Positions 16,405-24,579 of a DNA stretch of 33,501 nt are shown piece after piece (position 1 is the stretch's first letter; each line of letters starts with the position of its first letter). Source of the DNA: Caldifarciminota bacterium. Its GTDB lineage: Bacteria; Hydrothermota; Tepidihabitantia; B36-G15. The stretch covers positions 1 to 33,501 of the forward strand of contig QNBE01000010.1 in NCBI GenBank assembly GCA_003645615.1. The letters are read 5' to 3'. The notes under the pieces are model-generated. The model was not told the origin of the DNA. It did no database searches and saw only the letters and a program-made list of their open reading frames with translations. The position numbers and the translations under genes are program-made.

Positions 16405-17661
16405 ATGGTAATCCTTTTCCTTATCCTCCAGTTTCGCCTACCGATAACCGAATTCATACTCAAGAATGGTCTGAAGGTGATCGTCTATGAGGATCATTCG
16501 GTTCCGGTTGTCTCAACCCAGATCTGGTATCGGACCGGCTCCTATAATGATCCCAAGGGCAAGACCGGCCTCTCCCATCTCTTAGAGCATATGTCCTTCA
16601 AGGGGACAAAACGGCTGGGTCCGAAGGAGTATGACCGGATCATCGAGGAGAATGGGGGAGAGGAGAATGCCTTCACCTCCCACCACTACATCGCCTATTA
16701 TGCCAATCTCAGTCGGGAGCGGTGGACGATTGAGCTCAAGCTGGAGGCGGATCGGATGATCAACCTCCGCCTCGATTCTCTGGATCTGGAGCGGGAGCGT
16801 GGGGTGGTTCTGGAGGAGCTCCGTCTCGGTGTGAATGATCCCTTCGAGTTTCTCTGGAATATGATGAGGGCCAACGCCTTCTATAACTCCCCCTATCGGA
16901 ATCCGATCATCGGCTGGGAGGAGGATGTGAAGAGGATAAAAAGATTCGATCTGCTTAACTACTACCGCCGATATTTCAACCCCGCCAATGCGGTTATCGT
17001 GATTGCCGGCGACATCGATCCAGCCGAGGCCAGGAGAGAGGTGGGGCGATACTTTGGTAGGATAAGGGGGAAACCGGTTGAGGTTGAGTCCATCCCGGAT
17101 CCCGCCCCCATAGGAGAGCGGAGATTTATAATTGAAAGGGGGCTTGAGAATCCGATCCTGATGATCGGTTATCATACCCCACCGATAACCGATCCCGACT
17201 ATTTCCCATGTGAGGTCCTCTTCTCGATCCTGGGTCGGGGTAGACTCTCTCGTCTTTATCGGAAACTTGTCTATGAGAATGGGATCGCCACCAAGGTAGG
17301 TGTCTATTATGATGACAACCGCTATCCAGGCCTTTCCCTCATCTATCTCTATCCCAGAAGAGGGGTGGAGATCGACTCCTTGGAGAGGGCGGTCTATCGG
17401 GTGATCCGAGAGATGGCCGACTCGATCACCGATGAAGAGCTCATGAGGGTGAAGAACCAGATCATCGCCGAGTTTGTCTACCAGCAGGATGGAGCCTTCG
17501 GGATCGGAGCGGCACTTGGCTGGGCCGAGGTGGTGGGGGGGAGCTACCATTTCATCGAGGAGTTTCCGGCCCGGATCGGAAGGGTCGATCGAAACCAGGT
17601 CAAGCAGATGATTGAGAAATATCTTATCCCCAGAAAGCGGGTGGTGGGGGTGATAAGATGA
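16405..17661 (+). CDS. M16 family zinc metallopeptidase, catalytic subunit
   Basis: This is a pitrilysin/processing-peptidase-like protease of 418 residues. The inverted zinc motif HxxEH is intact (H58-L-L-E61-H62 in 'GLSHLLEHMSFKGT'), and the third ligand glutamate lies about 76 residues later in 'VVLEELRLG' (E137 or E138). The C-terminal M16 domain has 'SRLYRKLVYENGIATKVGVYYDD'. The N-terminus is hydrophobic (MVILFLILQF), suggesting export or membrane anchoring. It overlaps the second M16 gene by 4 nt (ATGA), so the two subunits are made together, as in heterodimeric bacterial M16B pairs. It appears to be translated from a leaderless transcript. Confidence 0.93.
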   Translation: MVILFLILQFRLPITEFILKNGLKVIVYEDHSVPVVSTQIWYRTGSYNDPKGKTGLSHLLEHMSFKGTKRLGPKEYDRIIEENGGEENAFTSHHYIAYYANLSRERWTIELKLEADRMINLRLDSLDLERERGVVLEELRLGVNDPFEFLWNMMRANAFYNSPYRNPIIGWEEDVKRIKRFDLLNYYRRYFNPANAVIVIAGDIDPAEARREVGRYFGRIRGKPVEVESIPDPAPIGERRFIIERGLENPILMIGYHTPPITDPDYFPCEVLFSILGRGRLSRLYRKLVYENGIATKVGVYYDDNRYPGLSLIYLYPRRGVEIDSLERAVYRVIREMADSITDEELMRVKNQIIAEFVYQQDGAFGIGAALGWAEVVGGSYHFIEEFPARIGRVDRNQVKQMIEKYLIPRKRVVGVIR

Positions 17662-18950
17662 TCCTCCTTCTTTTTGCCATAGTGCATGGTGAGCTCGCCA
17701 ATGGCCTCGACTATTATTTTTGGCCCGATCATAAGATACCGATGGTCGAGATCAGGTTTGTGATCGAGGCCGGTTCTGTGAATGATCCCGATTCCCTTCC
17801 TGGTCTGGCCAATCTTACCCACCGCCTATTAGAGCGTGGGGTGGAGGGCTACAGCTATTTGGAGCTGCGGGAGAAGATCGAATCGATGGGGGCAAGGCTG
17901 ACGCTCGAGGTCGATCGGGAGTTTCTCCTCATCAAAGGGCGCTGCCTATCCAAGCATACCGGGATGCTCTTAAGATTGATCTCCCTCATCCTGCTCCAGC
18001 CAGAATTCTCAAGTTCCGAGCTCGATAAGCTTAAAGATGAGATTGCTGGATTGATCCGCTCCCGAGCCGATGATCCTTTTGCCGTTGGTCTGGACCATTT
18101 CTATCGACTCCTCTATCCTGACCATCCCCTCGGCCACCACCCTTTTGGAGATCTCAACTCCATAGCCCGGATCGGGATCGAGGATATCAGATGTTTTTAT
18201 CGCAAGCACTATCTCCCCAACCTTTCCGCAATCATCGTCTGCGGAGATATTGATACCGGTGCGGTGCGGAGGCAGATTGAGGAGTGGTTTGGAGATTGGG
18301 AAGCAAAGAAGGTGGAGGAGATCACGCCACCGGAGGGGTTCGATAGCCTAAGGATAGCGGTGGTCGAGAAAGATCTCTCCCAGGCCTACATCTTCTATGG
18401 CAACCTCGGGATCGGCAGGTCTGATCCCGATTTTTTAGCCGCCCGGCTGGGCAACTTCATCCTTGGCGGTTCTGGTCTAACCTCCCGGCTCTCGACCCGG
18501 ATTCGTGAGCACGCCGGTCTTGCTTATATCGCCTACTCATTCATCCGCTCCGGTCGGAAATGCCATCCTTTCATCGCCATGGTCCAGACCAATATCGACT
18601 CCGCACCCTCCTCATTGAGAATGTTGATGGATGAGGTTGAAAAGGCTAAGAGCGGAATTACTCCAGAAGAGATGAAACGGTCAAAATCATTCTATCTGGG
18701 TCATCTTCCACTCTCTTACGATACCTTTGGGGAGAGGGCCGATCTCTTGGTAGCCATTCACCGGTTCCGCTTGGGAATCGACTATCTCGATCATCTCCCG
18801 GAAAGGATCGAAGAGTTGGGGAAGCAGGAGGTAGATGGGGCAATCAAAAAGTTATTAAGAAAAGGGTTCACCTTGGTTGTGGTTGGTCCATTGAACAAAA
18901 AAACCATCCATTCCTGGCTCCCGGAGAGACGTTCTCTAAAGGGAGGGTAG
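17658..18950 (+). CDS. M16 family peptidase-like protein, non-catalytic partner
   Basis: This 430-residue M16 homologue lacks the zinc site. At the position of HxxEH it has 'GLANLTHRLLERG', as is usual in the inactive subunit of M16B heterodimers. It keeps the region that contributes the Arg/Tyr pair to substrate binding ('LTSRLSTRIREHAGLAYIAYSF'). The N-terminus is hydrophobic (ILLLFAIVHGELA), consistent with export. It starts within the stop of the catalytic subunit (ATGA) and ends with TAG directly before a 30-codon ORF. The likely role is to complete the active chamber of the complex. Confidence 0.9.
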   Translation: MILLLFAIVHGELANGLDYYFWPDHKIPMVEIRFVIEAGSVNDPDSLPGLANLTHRLLERGVEGYSYLELREKIESMGARLTLEVDREFLLIKGRCLSKHTGMLLRLISLILLQPEFSSSELDKLKDEIAGLIRSRADDPFAVGLDHFYRLLYPDHPLGHHPFGDLNSIARIGIEDIRCFYRKHYLPNLSAIIVCGDIDTGAVRRQIEEWFGDWEAKKVEEITPPEGFDSLRIAVVEKDLSQAYIFYGNLGIGRSDPDFLAARLGNFILGGSGLTSRLSTRIREHAGLAYIAYSFIRSGRKCHPFIAMVQTNIDSAPSSLRMLMDEVEKAKSGITPEEMKRSKSFYLGHLPLSYDTFGERADLLVAIHRFRLGIDYLDHLPERIEELGKQEVDGAIKKLLRKGFTLVVVGPLNKKTIHSWLPERRSLKGG

Positions 18951-18951
18951 T

Positions 18952-19044
18952 ATGTTGATCACGATAATAATCTTTTCCCGGACCATTGTTCCGGTCATAT
19001 CAACCGACTCAACTTCTGATAATTTATATTTCGTAAACTTGTGA
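18952..19044 (+). CDS. Small ORF, 30 residues, hydrophobic N-terminus; coupled to the glycosyltransferase
   Basis: The ATG at 18952 is preceded by a good Shine-Dalgarno, GGGAGGG (18941-18947), just before the TAG of the M16 gene. The peptide begins MLITIIIFSRTIVPVISTDS and ends ...NLYFVNL. Its TGA (19042-19044) overlaps the GTG start of the next gene as GTGA, and that gene has no Shine-Dalgarno of its own. The arrangement fits either a real micropeptide or a translated leader whose role is to deliver ribosomes to the glycosyltransferase start. No homologue is known to me. Confidence 0.55.
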   Translation: MLITIIIFSRTIVPVISTDSTSDNLYFVNL

Positions 19045-20636
19045 ACCGTCAGGTCTTGGTTGTCCTTATTGCCCTCCTCCTCCGTTTCATCTATCTCTTC
19101 ACCTTTGCAAAGACGCTCTTCTTTAACACCTTCTCTGATGGACTCTACTATCATAAATGGGCCCTTGATATCATTGCTGGACATGCTCCATCCCCCCCTT
19201 TTTTTATGAGTCCCCTCTACCCATATTTTATCGCCTTCTTTTATAAACTTTTTGGTGCCGACCAGACCCTGATCCTCTTTATCCAGACCCTCCTCGATAC
19301 TGGAACCACCTATCTCATCTATCGGATCGGCTCTTCTCTCTGGGGGGAACGTGCTGGCCTTATTGGTTCTATAATCTATGCGATCGGGCCGATCCCGATC
19401 TTCTATTCCGGGCTCTTTCTCATGCCCACTCTCCTCACCTTCATTCTCACGCTTGGGTTATGGGTTATTGCGACCAGAAGGGATCCTTTCTGGGCCGGTC
19501 TGATCTTCGGTATTGGAGTGATCGGTCGAGGGACAATCCTGATACCAGCCCTGGTGCCCCTCTTCTATCTCCGGAAGTTGCGCTATCTGATTGGTCTTGC
19601 CCTGCCGATTCTCCTTCTCTTCGTTATCAATCTCGGTATCGGTGGCACTCCGGTCCCGACCACCTACAATTTCGGCATCAATCTCTATATCGGGAACAAT
19701 CCGAGGGCTGATGGGACCTATCGGCGTCCGCCCGGACTCGATCTGATCCATGATCCAGATGGCAGGAAGGTGATCGGTCAGAAGCTGGGGAAGGCAGTTA
19801 CCCCCTTAGAGAGCTCCCGGTACTGGTCCGGACTTGCCTTTGACTATATCCAGCGAAATCCGATCCAGGCCCTATTCCTGCTCATGAGGAAGTTCTATCT
19901 CTTCTGGGGACCACTGGAGGTCCTCCAGCTCGAAAATATCTACTATGTCCTCGATCGGAGCTTCTTAAAGTTCCTACCGATGAGGATCTGGCTGATCATC
20001 CCCCTCTTCCTCACCTCCCTTCTCGCCCTTTCCAGAAGGACGAGGTGGCTCAGCCTGATTGCCCTCTTTTATTCCCTCTCCCTTCTCCCCTTCTTCATCA
20101 TCGGCCGATTCCGGGCCGCAATCAACCCGATCATCGTTCTCACCGGTGGTGCTCTTATCGACCGATTGATAGCGAAAAGGGGCAGGATCGGGGTGTTCAA
20201 TCTCATCCTTCTCCTCTCCCTCCTTATTTGCTATATCTTCCTCAGAATCTACGGAAACGATACCATCAAAGAGTGGATTATTGAGACCAGATGCGATCGC
20301 GCTTACTGGACTTATCTCAATGACCACCCTTGGGCATTCCAGGACTCAACCCGAGCGATCTTGAGGGAAAATCCCGACTGCATTATTGCCCTCGACAACC
20401 TCGGTGGCTATTACTTCTGCATCGGGGAGTTCGAACTGGCCCGAGAATATCTCCATCGTGCTCTGGCATTAAATCCCCAGGATGGGGTCGCCATCTACAA
20501 TCTCGCCCTCCTATATCTACGACTTAATAAGCCAGACTCCGCACTCTACTATCTTAAAAAGGCAAGGAGATTGATGCCATTTAACTACCGTATCGAGCCG
20601 ATGATGAGATCTGCTCAGCGCCTGCTCACCCCTTGA
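19041..20636 (+). CDS. GT-C fold (GT39/ArnT-like) membrane glycosyltransferase with C-terminal TPR
   Basis: This 531-residue protein has about ten membrane segments and a soluble C-terminus. The first periplasmic loop has the GT39-like acidic and aromatic pattern 'FSDGLYYHKWALDIIAG', followed by 'PFFMSPLYPYFIAFFYKLFG'. Such enzymes transfer sugars from polyprenyl-phosphate donors to proteins or lipids outside the cytoplasmic membrane. After the last membrane helix (around residue 400), residues of about 435-530 read as TPR units ('ALDNLGGYYFCIGEFELAREYLHRALALNPQD', 'AIYNLALLYLRLNKPDSALYYLKKA'). The start is GTG at 19041, the first start codon after an in-frame stop at 19020, and it depends on the overlapping small ORF for translation. 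The acceptor is unknown; nearby pilus-like and surface genes are candidates. Confidence 0.85.
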   Translation: MNRQVLVVLIALLLRFIYLFTFAKTLFFNTFSDGLYYHKWALDIIAGHAPSPPFFMSPLYPYFIAFFYKLFGADQTLILFIQTLLDTGTTYLIYRIGSSLWGERAGLIGSIIYAIGPIPIFYSGLFLMPTLLTFILTLGLWVIATRRDPFWAGLIFGIGVIGRGTILIPALVPLFYLRKLRYLIGLALPILLLFVINLGIGGTPVPTTYNFGINLYIGNNPRADGTYRRPPGLDLIHDPDGRKVIGQKLGKAVTPLESSRYWSGLAFDYIQRNPIQALFLLMRKFYLFWGPLEVLQLENIYYVLDRSFLKFLPMRIWLIIPLFLTSLLALSRRTRWLSLIALFYSLSLLPFFIIGRFRAAINPIIVLTGGALIDRLIAKRGRIGVFNLILLLSLLICYIFLRIYGNDTIKEWIIETRCDRAYWTYLNDHPWAFQDSTRAILRENPDCIIALDNLGGYYFCIGEFELAREYLHRALALNPQDGVAIYNLALLYLRLNKPDSALYYLKKARRLMPFNYRIEPMMRSAQRLLTP

Positions 20637-20660
20637 CTCCTTTCCAGATCGGGATAGTAT
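20633..20660 (+). promoter_or_regulatory. Candidate promoter of the TldD-TldE-pilus operon
   Basis: TTGACT (20633-20638), 16 nt of spacer, TAGTAT (20655-20660). The -35 includes the TGA stop (20634-20636) of the glycosyltransferase. The predicted start near 20667 is followed at once by the Shine-Dalgarno GAGGAGGTG (20668-20676) and the ATG at 20679. Confidence 0.6.
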
Positions 20661-20678
20661 ACCTCACGAGGAGGTGTC

Positions 20679-22106
20679 ATGGATGAGAGATTGCAGATAG
20701 GTCTGGACAGTATCCCCAAGGATGTTACCTATGCTGACCTCAGGCTCGTCGAGATCGATAAGGAGGAGATCAGAATCAAGAATGGCAAGGTGGAAGGGAT
20801 CAACCGGAACTACGACTCAGGACTTGGGATCAGATGCCTTGCCCGGGGAGCCTGGGGTTTTGCCGCGACATCATCACCCGATAGGGATGCCATCGCTACA
20901 ACCGTCCGCACCGCGGCCAGTGTTGCCCGGGCCTCATCCCGGACCAAGACCTCCGATGTCAGATTGGCCGAAAAAGAACCGATCAAGGGATCCTTCCAGA
21001 CCGAGTATGAGAAAGATCCTTTTAAGATTTCACTCGAAGAGAAAATTGATTATTTACTAAGATGCGATGAAAAATTGAGGTCAGTTAAAGGGGTTTCTAT
21101 CTCGGAGGGTTGGGTTGAGTGTTGGCGTGAGCGGAAGCACTATCTCGATACCGAGGGGTCTGATATTGTCCAGGAGTTTGTGGGTGTCTGGTTTGGGGTG
21201 AGGGCTACGGCGATCGACGGTAATGAGCTACAGTTCCGGACCTATCCCCCATTCCACGGTCAGGGGCTCAACCGTGGATATGAGTTGATCGAGGAGATGG
21301 ATCCCCTATCTCACTGTGAGCGGATAGGTGAAGAGGCGGTTGCTCTGATCCGGGCAAGACCCTGCCCTGCTGAAGTAACTGACCTCATCCTTACCCCACC
21401 TCTGGTCGGTATCTTCATCCATGAATCGGTCGGCCATCCGACCGAGCTGGATCGGGTCTTCGGAACCGAGGCCAACTTTGCCGGAACCTCTCACCTAACC
21501 GTTGAAAAACTGAACAAATTCCGATTCGCCTCCGAACTGGTCACCATCGTTGCCGATGCGACCATACCCGGTGGCCTCGGCTCCTTCTGGTTTGATGATG
21601 AAGGGGTAAAAGCACAGCGGAGTGAGCTGATTAAAGACGGTATCTTTGTCGGCTACCTCACCTCCCGTGAGACCGCCAAGGTGCTCAATCAAGCTTCAAA
21701 CGGGACGATGCGTGCTCAGCGGTGGTGCCATATCCCCCTTATCCGGATGACCAATATCAATTTAGAGCCAAAAGAAGGGACACTGGATCAGATCATAGGA
21801 GATACTCAGGGCTATCTCCTCGATGGTTTCAAATCGGTTTCGATCGATGATCAGCGGTTGAATTTTAATCTCGGGGCTGAGATCGGCTGGCGGATCGATC
21901 ATGGTCGGAAGGTTGAGGTGATCAAGAATCCGGTTATCTTCGGAATTACCTACGATTTCTGGCGTAACTGCGACTTTGTTGGGGGGAAGGAGTCATGGGT
22001 CCTCTATGGCATCCCCAGTTGTGGCAAAGGGGAGCCGGTTCAGCTGATGAAGGTGGGTCATGGTGCTCCACCGATCCGACTCGTCAAGGTAAGATTGGGG
22101 GTGTGA
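20679..22106 (+). CDS. tldD: TldD-like metalloprotease subunit
   Basis: This is a TldD/PmbA family protein of 475 residues. The metal motif is intact: 'IHESVGHPTELDRV' gives H248-E249 and H253 in the HExxxH arrangement found in TldD but not in TldE. Other family segments are 'RNYDSGLGIRCLARGAWGFAATS' at the N-terminus and 'FWFDDEGVKAQRSELIKDGIFVGYLTSRETA'. TldD pairs with TldE to form a peptidase that degrades unfolded peptides and matures some modified peptides. The strong Shine-Dalgarno GAGGAGGTG fixes the start. The stop overlaps the tldE start (TGATG). Confidence 0.94.
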   Translation: MDERLQIGLDSIPKDVTYADLRLVEIDKEEIRIKNGKVEGINRNYDSGLGIRCLARGAWGFAATSSPDRDAIATTVRTAASVARASSRTKTSDVRLAEKEPIKGSFQTEYEKDPFKISLEEKIDYLLRCDEKLRSVKGVSISEGWVECWRERKHYLDTEGSDIVQEFVGVWFGVRATAIDGNELQFRTYPPFHGQGLNRGYELIEEMDPLSHCERIGEEAVALIRARPCPAEVTDLILTPPLVGIFIHESVGHPTELDRVFGTEANFAGTSHLTVEKLNKFRFASELVTIVADATIPGGLGSFWFDDEGVKAQRSELIKDGIFVGYLTSRETAKVLNQASNGTMRAQRWCHIPLIRMTNINLEPKEGTLDQIIGDTQGYLLDGFKSVSIDDQRLNFNLGAEIGWRIDHGRKVEVIKNPVIFGITYDFWRNCDFVGGKESWVLYGIPSCGKGEPVQLMKVGHGAPPIRLVKVRLGV

Positions 22107-23359
22107 TGGAGCAGTATGAGCATTATAAGGAGAGGAGAAGGGAAGGGATTACCCGTTTTGCCAACTCGATGATCCATCAGAATATGGTCCGAGACGAGAC
22201 CGAATCCAAGGTGCTTTATGTTGTGGATAAGAAGATCGGGATTAGCACCGCGGTCGGAAGGGAGATCGACCCTTCCCTTGCCCGTGAGGTCGCCTCTCAC
22301 TCGCCCGAAAACCCGGATTTTGTCTCTCTTCCCGACCCGGATGAGGCGGGAACAGTGACCTACCATCCCAAATATTCCGATGTCACTGCGGAGGCCTCAC
22401 CAGGCACCCGGGCGGAACTGGTCCGGGAGGTGATTGAGCTCTGTAAGGAGAGCGGTCTTGCTTCAGCCGGCTATCTCACCACGGGGATGGTCGAGGTTGA
22501 GATCGAGAATTCACTCGGAGTAAACCGGAGCGGAAGGACCAGTTTTGCCGAGTTCGCCCTCACCACCATCGGCTCGGGCTCAGGTTATACCACCGCAATC
22601 GGTTATGATCTGGCCCAGCTAAACCTGAAGGAACTTACCCTCGAGGCGATCGAGACCGCCAAGAGAAATGTTGATCCCGAGGAGATCGAGCCCGGTGAAT
22701 ATCGGGTTGTTCTCGAACCTCTGGCGGTCGATTCGCTCTTTCGTTGGCTCTCCTATCTCGGATTCAGTGGGCTATATTATGATGAGAATCGCTCCTGTTT
22801 TTCGGGTCGGCTCGGTCAGGAGGTCGCCTCTCCCCTGCTTACCATCTATGACGAACCGATCGCAGAACTCCCGGGAATGGGTTTCGATGTTGAAGGGGTG
22901 GCCCGGCGAAAGCTGATCCTGATCGAGAATGGGGTTCTTAAGAACCTCGCCTATGACTCCTATTCAGCCCACAAGGTTAATAAAAAGTCGACCGGTAATG
23001 CCTTCATGTTCCAATCCCCTTACGGTGGCTTTCCATTCTCGATCTCTTTTCTACCAGGCACGACCACACCGGATGCGATGATCGGATCGGTTGAAGATGG
23101 GCTCCTGATCAAGAGGTTCTGGTATGTCCGGGTTATCTCCCCCAAGGATGGGATCCTTACCGGTATGACCAGAGACGGCACCTTCCGGATTAAAGAGGGG
23201 AGGTTGACGAAACCGGTTAAGAATCTCCGGTTCCAGATCTCGATACTCGATTTCTTAAAGAGCATCGGTGAGATCGGGAATACCTTAAGGTTGACCGGTT
23301 ATGGCCGTTACCCCCACCTCCTCGTTGATCGGTTCCGAATCACCGGGATGACGGGTTGA
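22106..23359 (+). CDS. tldE: TldE/PmbA-like partner subunit
   Basis: At 417 residues it is the family partner of TldD, without the HExxxH site. Typical segments are 'MVEVEIENSLGVNRSGRTSFAEFALTTIGSGSGYT', 'VVLEPLAVDSLFRWLSYLGFSGLYYDENRSCFSGRLGQEVASPLLTIYDEP' and 'LIENGVLKNLAYDSYSAHK'. I chose the ATG at 22106 because it overlaps the TldD stop, rather than codons up to 21995 that lie wholly inside tldD. Its TGA (23357-23359) overlaps the TTG start of the PilM-PilN-like gene. This directly links a proteolytic pair to a pilus-type platform in one operon. Confidence 0.92.
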   Translation: MEQYEHYKERRREGITRFANSMIHQNMVRDETESKVLYVVDKKIGISTAVGREIDPSLAREVASHSPENPDFVSLPDPDEAGTVTYHPKYSDVTAEASPGTRAELVREVIELCKESGLASAGYLTTGMVEVEIENSLGVNRSGRTSFAEFALTTIGSGSGYTTAIGYDLAQLNLKELTLEAIETAKRNVDPEEIEPGEYRVVLEPLAVDSLFRWLSYLGFSGLYYDENRSCFSGRLGQEVASPLLTIYDEPIAELPGMGFDVEGVARRKLILIENGVLKNLAYDSYSAHKVNKKSTGNAFMFQSPYGGFPFSISFLPGTTTPDAMIGSVEDGLLIKRFWYVRVISPKDGILTGMTRDGTFRIKEGRLTKPVKNLRFQISILDFLKSIGEIGNTLRLTGYGRYPHLLVDRFRITGMTG

Positions 23360-24579
23360 GATCGATTGGGATCGACATCGCCGAGGATTCGGTCCGGGTG
23401 GTGGAGCTGACCGATGGTGTGGTCAGTTACCACTCCTGTGGCGATGAGCGGTTACTCAGGATTGTCAAAGCAAGAAGGCCGGATCGGATCATAACCGGGA
23501 TCAGGGGTTCCCAGATTCTGACCCGCACCTATCGTCTAACCAGACCCCAGCTCTTTGCCCAGTGGCTGGCCAGGAATGTCTCATCGGTCATCCCGGGGTT
23601 AAAACCGAGTGAAGTCATCGTATCTCATCGCTTCTTAACATCGGATGAGGTCCTGATCGGTGTGGTTCGGAAGGACCGTTTTCATCAGATCATCAAGATA
23701 TTTCTCAACCATGATCTTCTCCCCGATGTGGTCGATAGTTCCGGCCTGCCGCTATTTTATATCTTCCGGGATCGACTCCCCAAGGATGTGATAATTGCGC
23801 ACTTCGAACGGCTCTCCTTAACCACCTTAGTTGTGAGGGGGGGACTCCCGATCACCTCCCACTATCGTCGGCTAAGCCACCGCTACTTCAGTGAGGCGAT
23901 TAGCGAACTGAATACGATCATCGATTTTCACCGGATGAAGAGCGAGGAGATACTGATTACCGGTCCGAAGGCCAGACAACTGCTAAGGAGACTGATAAAG
24001 GCCGGGATCAAGGCCCGATATGAAGCGATCCCATCCCTTCCACCTGAGCTGATAATCGCCTACGGACTCGCCTTGAGGAGCGATGAGGAAGGGCTTGATC
24101 TCCTCCCCTCCGAATTGCGGAAGAGGGTTAAACTGGAGCGGAGAACGGCGGTGATTAATCGGATCAGAAGGGTGGTAACGATAGGCTCAGCCCTACTCCT
24201 TACCTTCCTTCTGATCCAAAACCTCTACCTACGAGGTCGGATTGCCGAAGGGTTGAGAAATGAATCGCGACTATTCAACTCGATCGAGTCGATCGGGGAG
24301 GATCTCCCCCATCCCGACTATCTTGGCCGTCGCGATTATAGCACACAGTTGAGCATAATCGGGAATGCGGTCCCGAGAGGGATGAAGCTAAGCCTGATTT
24401 GCAACCAGATCAGATCGGGGAAGGTGAAACGAGAAGAATTGAGGGTCGAGGGTGAGGCCAGAGATGAAGACCGGATCGTTAAATTCCTTACCCGACTTAA
24501 GGCCGGTGGTTTTAAGCTCATCGATGTCAGGATCAGTGAAGAGGAAGGGGGCCTCTCATTTGAGATCACGATGATATGA
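23356..24579 (+). CDS. PilM-PilN fusion (GspL-like) type IV pilus/T2SS inner-membrane protein
   Basis: The 407-residue protein joins what are usually two genes. Residues 1 to about 240 are PilM-like, an actin-fold cytoplasmic domain starting 'SIGIDIAEDSVRVVEL'. Residues of about 246-262 read 'GLDLLPSELRKRVKLER', the cytoplasmic PilN signature (xNLLPxxxR). One membrane helix follows (about 273-293, 'VTIGSALLLTFLLIQNLYL'), then a periplasmic ferredoxin-like domain ('GMKLSLICNQI', 'LRVEGEARDEDRIVKFLTRLKAG'). The overall plan equals GspL. It would connect the motor side to the PilO/PilP alignment complex. It starts with TTG at 23356 inside the tldE stop (TTGA) without its own Shine-Dalgarno and overlaps the PilO-like gene by 4 nt. 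Confidence 0.85.
   Translation: MRSIGIDIAEDSVRVVELTDGVVSYHSCGDERLLRIVKARRPDRIITGIRGSQILTRTYRLTRPQLFAQWLARNVSSVIPGLKPSEVIVSHRFLTSDEVLIGVVRKDRFHQIIKIFLNHDLLPDVVDSSGLPLFYIFRDRLPKDVIIAHFERLSLTTLVVRGGLPITSHYRRLSHRYFSEAISELNTIIDFHRMKSEEILITGPKARQLLRRLIKAGIKARYEAIPSLPPELIIAYGLALRSDEEGLDLLPSELRKRVKLERRTAVINRIRRVVTIGSALLLTFLLIQNLYLRGRIAEGLRNESRLFNSIESIGEDLPHPDYLGRRDYSTQLSIIGNAVPRGMKLSLICNQIRSGKVKREELRVEGEARDEDRIVKFLTRLKAGGFKLIDVRISEEEGGLSFEITMI

Noticed and set aside
16582-17550. Long open frame (322 codons) on the - strand opposite the M16 peptidase
   Set aside because: Its composition (P, H, I, D, G rich, no domain pattern) is what the complement of a GATC-rich coding gene gives, and the + strand frame has an intact HxxEH protease with full family motifs.
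21995-22105. Longer N-terminus for TldE beginning inside tldD
   Set aside because: The ATG at 22106 sits on the tldD stop and gives the usual family length; the extension has no family similarity that I can see.
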